Assembly (NCBI RefSeq): GCF_032854445.1
Contig: NC_088296.1
Location: forward strand, 7,790,966 to 7,854,965
From: Liolophura sinensis
Taxonomy: Eukaryota; Mollusca; Polyplacophora; Chitonida; Chitonidae
Length of the DNA: 64,000 bases
Reading direction: 5' to 3'
How positions within the stretch are numbered: position 1 is the first letter of the stretch; the number at the start of each line of letters is the position of its first letter. This document shows, piece by piece, positions 60,860 through 64,000 of this stretch. The position numbers were made by a program, and so were the translations under genes. The notes beneath the pieces are model-generated. The model was not told where the DNA came from and did not search any database. It worked only from the letters and a program-made list of their open reading frames with translations.

Positions 60860-62215
60860 TCTATTGTTCTCGCTCAGTCAGGCTTGAGAATCATGCCCTC
60901 GCTTTACCCGATCACGTGGCTTGACCTGACGAGATTAACCCAAGCGCTACTGAACAAATAAAGAAGACAACGACGTAGCAGGCACAAAATACGTCAAAAT
61001 ATAAACGTTAGATTCTAGAAACGGTCACTAAATTCAGCATAGAGTGTTTGCCCATGAGCAAATGTAACCATTGTGAACTCGACGGGATTTAACACTGAAG
61101 TGACTTGTCCATTTCTTGTGGCACGACCAAGAGAGTAGGCAATATGGCGTCTTCGCGAATGTGCGTTTGCTCGGGCAAAGGGGTCATATTTCCGTTTTAC
61201 CTAAAGAAACCCCAGCCCATCACTAGCCTGAACACCGCTGACTTTCCGTCAACTTGAATTCACAAAAGGTACCTGTAGTAATTATATGTTAATATATTTT
61301 CATACTTTCCTTGTGATTTTAGTTTTTACCCTTGTGCTATAGATTTGGAAAGAAAACTGAATTATTTGTGTAACGCTCGTAGTCCTTTCGTTACATAATT
61401 GTGCGTATTCCGTTGACGTAGCAAGTATGGCTGATTTTACAGACAGCTAAATAGAGGCGACTCTCTAAATGAAATAGGCTATAATAAACAGATTTAAAAA
61501 ACACATATATACACTAATTAAAATGAAATACAAAATACAGCATGCAGCCCACCGCTCTTATATAGTCTAGTTGAGTTCTTTCAACCTCAACTGCAACAGG
61601 TATATGTGAGACACTATTCCAATACATTTAGTGGATCTAGCCAGGTTGGAACTAAGGCAAGTCATATATACGTCAGAATAAAAATCCTTACCTTGATGTA
61701 ACATGCATGTCCGAGGAAGGTTGTGATAATTTTTTAAATTATTGCATTATTTATTTGAGTGTTCATTTTATTTATAATAATTCCAGGTTGTTGGCAGTTA
61801 TACTATAATTCGTGTCTGGAGCAGAGAAATTATAATTTGCAAGCGACAAAAGTTGATTTGCAAAAGTATGATGACACTGACGATCATGCAGTAGCCCCCT
61901 AAATGCCTATATAGATGAGATTATAGCGTAGCTGTTATGAATGTTGAATTATGTCGGGGCCTAGAGTTTTAAAGTCAGGGGTTAAAAAAAACTGTTTCTC
62001 CCTAAAAAACAAATTTTTTTTTCACCATATCAAGCTCATTTGCCACCGTCTTAGTAATATTTTATTAGGTGAACTCAGTGAACTAAAGTCGGGAGGGGGG
62101 CAGAGAGGGGAGGGGGTGGGGAACATGATAGTTAAATGTTTTAATAATATATACTCCATGATACACTGTAACTTCCGTGTTCGGCGCGAATTACGTTTTT
62201 ACGACTTTTGTGAAT
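60860..62215. other. No gene recognised
   Basis: AT-rich spacer before unit E. It contains a G-rich stretch near 62090-62120 and an A/T-rich run near 61985-62020. A 38-codon ATG frame at 61144 has no recognisable features. Confidence 0.4.
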
Positions 62216-62217
62216 TC

Positions 62218-62427
62218 AACAAAAATATTATCACAACAAAACCAGCGAATATTTTATACATCTAAAATATACAGGAGTATATATGTTGAGGACACAGTCC
62301 TGTATATGTCATGCAGTAGTGTGTCTTAGTTTTGCCAACTTCGTATAAGGCACCCACATATAGGCGTTTTTACGACATAGCAAGAAAGAAGTGCAAATGT
62401 TTCTTAGCCGAAAGACGCTGAGAAGAG
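62218..62427 (+). promoter_or_regulatory. Conserved 5' block of unit E with TATA-like motif
   Basis: AATATTATCACAACAAAAC, TATATATGTTGA (62278-62289) and GGCACCCACATATAGGCGTT match the blocks of units A and B. The motif is 150 bp before the ATG. Confidence 0.55.
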
Positions 62428-62470
62428 ATGTCTGCCTGTGGCCTTTCCTCATCATTTCTGTTTGCGATAA
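62428..62470 (+). CDS. Unit E signal-peptide exon (gene continues past the window)
   Basis: ATG plus 13 codons, MSACGLSSSFLFAI, ending phase 1 before donor GTAAGT. It differs from the unit B exon at a few positions only. It starts a further array member whose remaining exons lie beyond 64000. Confidence 0.7.
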
Positions 62471-64000
62471 GTAAGTTACTTTATTGATTCACGTACTGAC
62501 TGACGGACTGCCAGATGGACAGTCATGTAATTGTAGACATCTTTGCTAAACTAATCACCTATTATAGCAGAGAACATAAGACTCGATCAGCCTAGTAATT
62601 GCATACTATCTAGTTATTCGGTAGCATTTAATTGCGACTTTTAGTTAGTCTATGCGTCATGTTGTTTACAGTTATGACAAGCAGACTGGAGTGTTACTAG
62701 ACCATGTTTTAGCCGGTCAAGCGGTCATCTAGTGAGTCAACAATTCAAGCGGCGTTGAAAAGTTACATCTTAGGAATGAAATATTTGCAAACGTATGCAT
62801 ACATCTGCAAAAGTCTCTCTAGTTCATTCTGAGACAGTGGCACTAATGTCGTAAGTTAGAAGTAAAGTCTAGTGTTAAAACTCAAGATAAAGGCTTGTGG
62901 AAAAGTTTTGGAAATTTCGGAAACTGTTTTGGAAACGCATATGCTATTAAACAATACAGTGTGAAAATAGGTGTAAGTGGAAGACTTAGACTGCTTAAGA
63001 TTTACAATAAAATACTTTTTAGTGAAAATGAGGTCCTATATAGTGTCTGTTTCACGCAACAGTCGCGGCAAAACGCTTGGCATAACTTCTGTTACAACAC
63101 AGAGTAAAGGGTTGTTTAGTAATTGTTTGATCCAGCTTTACGACAGCTGTGTACAACGGACTCCTGTCCATCTGATCTGCAGGGGTCAGATCCTTAACCA
63201 ATATGGTCGGTCGCACCTATTAAACTCCAGATGCATCGAGTGCAGTTTTAATTCAGTAAGTTTGTAGGTTACTGAGCTAGGGCCGGTTGTTTTCTCCGGA
63301 CACTCTGGTATCCTTAAGCAGATATAAATCCGGGAAAGAAATCCTAAATATCAATAAACTAAATATAACAAACACATGCAAATATCTTGACAAATGTCAC
63401 ATATTAAGGCAACGTTCCAGTTTTGAGTGGTGTTAACGTTATACAGGAGCCATCCCGACAAGTGTGTCCAAGATTTGTACCTTTCAAATAAAACCAAATG
63501 TTAGTTTAAATCCGCAAGTATGGACGACAGTTCTCATCGCGTGAACCCAACTTTAGACTTTCTTCTTTACAATTTGGTCAAATGACACAGTTTAATACAA
63601 CGAGATGTCAAGGCAAAATGATCCCAACGGTCTTCTATATTCATTCAGTTTTATTAAACACGCTCTGTTCAAAGGCTATATCCGTGGTTATCTGAATAAG
63701 TGTAATTTGATAAGTGAATTATAAGTCAAGTTTTCAATCGAACTTGTGATTTATCTATGCAAGTGTGACTTAAACTCCGTATGTTTGTTCATTTGGGAAA
63801 TACACTATGGCTCTGAATGGCTTCTTTTCAAAACGTAAACATTCCGGAGTATTTACCTCACAGAAAGGATCATTTCACACTTTCCACGAAAGTAGTTCGA
63901 TTTTCCTTTACAACTGTATTGAACCGAGTAATTGCATTCATGACTCTAAATGTAAAGACCTACACTTCTTTTGAATTCGTTTCAACTGAGGAAAATGCAA
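62471..64000 (+). other. Intron 1 of unit E
   Basis: 62540-62600 matches intron 1 starts of units B (35270) and D (54450). 63395-64000 is near-identical to 41205-41850. Short frames at 62895-63107 and 62977-63267 show no domain. Confidence 0.6.

Noticed and set aside
61144-61260. A small ATG frame MASSRMCVCSG near the unit E promoter
   Set aside because: No hydrophobic core, no paralogue in other units and no splice-site support.

Overview
The window is animal nuclear DNA: AT-rich, intron-bearing, full of SINEs, and with no bacterial-style operons. Two tRNA-headed SINE families with long conserved bodies and a C1q-type exon point to a lophotrochozoan, most probably a mollusc. I recalled this from general knowledge of such repeats and did no database search. 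Only fragments of protein-coding sequence are visible, because exons are short and introns are long.

Layout. 1-335: last exon of a C1q-domain protein. 0.3-9 kb: repeats, then minus-strand remnants of an unidentified beta-propeller-like gene (about 5-5.6 kb) and of an Ig-domain membrane receptor (transmembrane exon at 6.2 kb; Ig exon at 7.2-7.6 kb with a stop codon where the second Ig cysteine should be). 9.75-16.2 kb: a minisatellite interrupted by a degenerate minus-strand LTR retrotransposon. Its pol order is protease, integrase, reverse transcriptase, RNase H, the Gmr1-like arrangement. 16.2-23 kb: SINEs, a long (TA)n, and 25-bp and 13-bp minisatellites; almost no genes.

22.9-64 kb is the most interesting part: a tandem array of one gene family. 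Units run head to tail on the plus strand: a decayed 3' piece (23.3-24.2 kb), unit A (24.8-32.6 kb, pseudogene), unit B (35.15-51.93 kb, the most complete), unit D (54.4-59.4 kb, truncated at both ends) and unit E (signal exon at 62.43 kb, running off the window). The reconstructed architecture is: signal peptide, a six-cysteine EGF-like module, a twelve-cysteine double EGF/EB-like module, short Ser/Thr and Pro-rich stalk exons, one transmembrane helix, and a cytoplasmic tail of about 177 residues with several YxxL/V-type tyrosine motifs. All extracellular exons are phase 1-1, so they can be skipped, lost or duplicated without changing frame. Unit B contains an internal duplication of the module exons (43.6-44.2 kb and 46.7 kb).

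Three of the junctions between units carry a minisatellite of about 38 bp, and in unit D it has overwritten both the first exon and the end of the tail exon. A conserved block with a TATA-like motif precedes the first exon in units A, B and E. A Penelope-like element fragment and several SINEs with clear target-site duplications inserted after the units duplicated. The family looks like a rapidly evolving membrane receptor, possibly in immunity or phagocytosis. That function is inference from architecture only.
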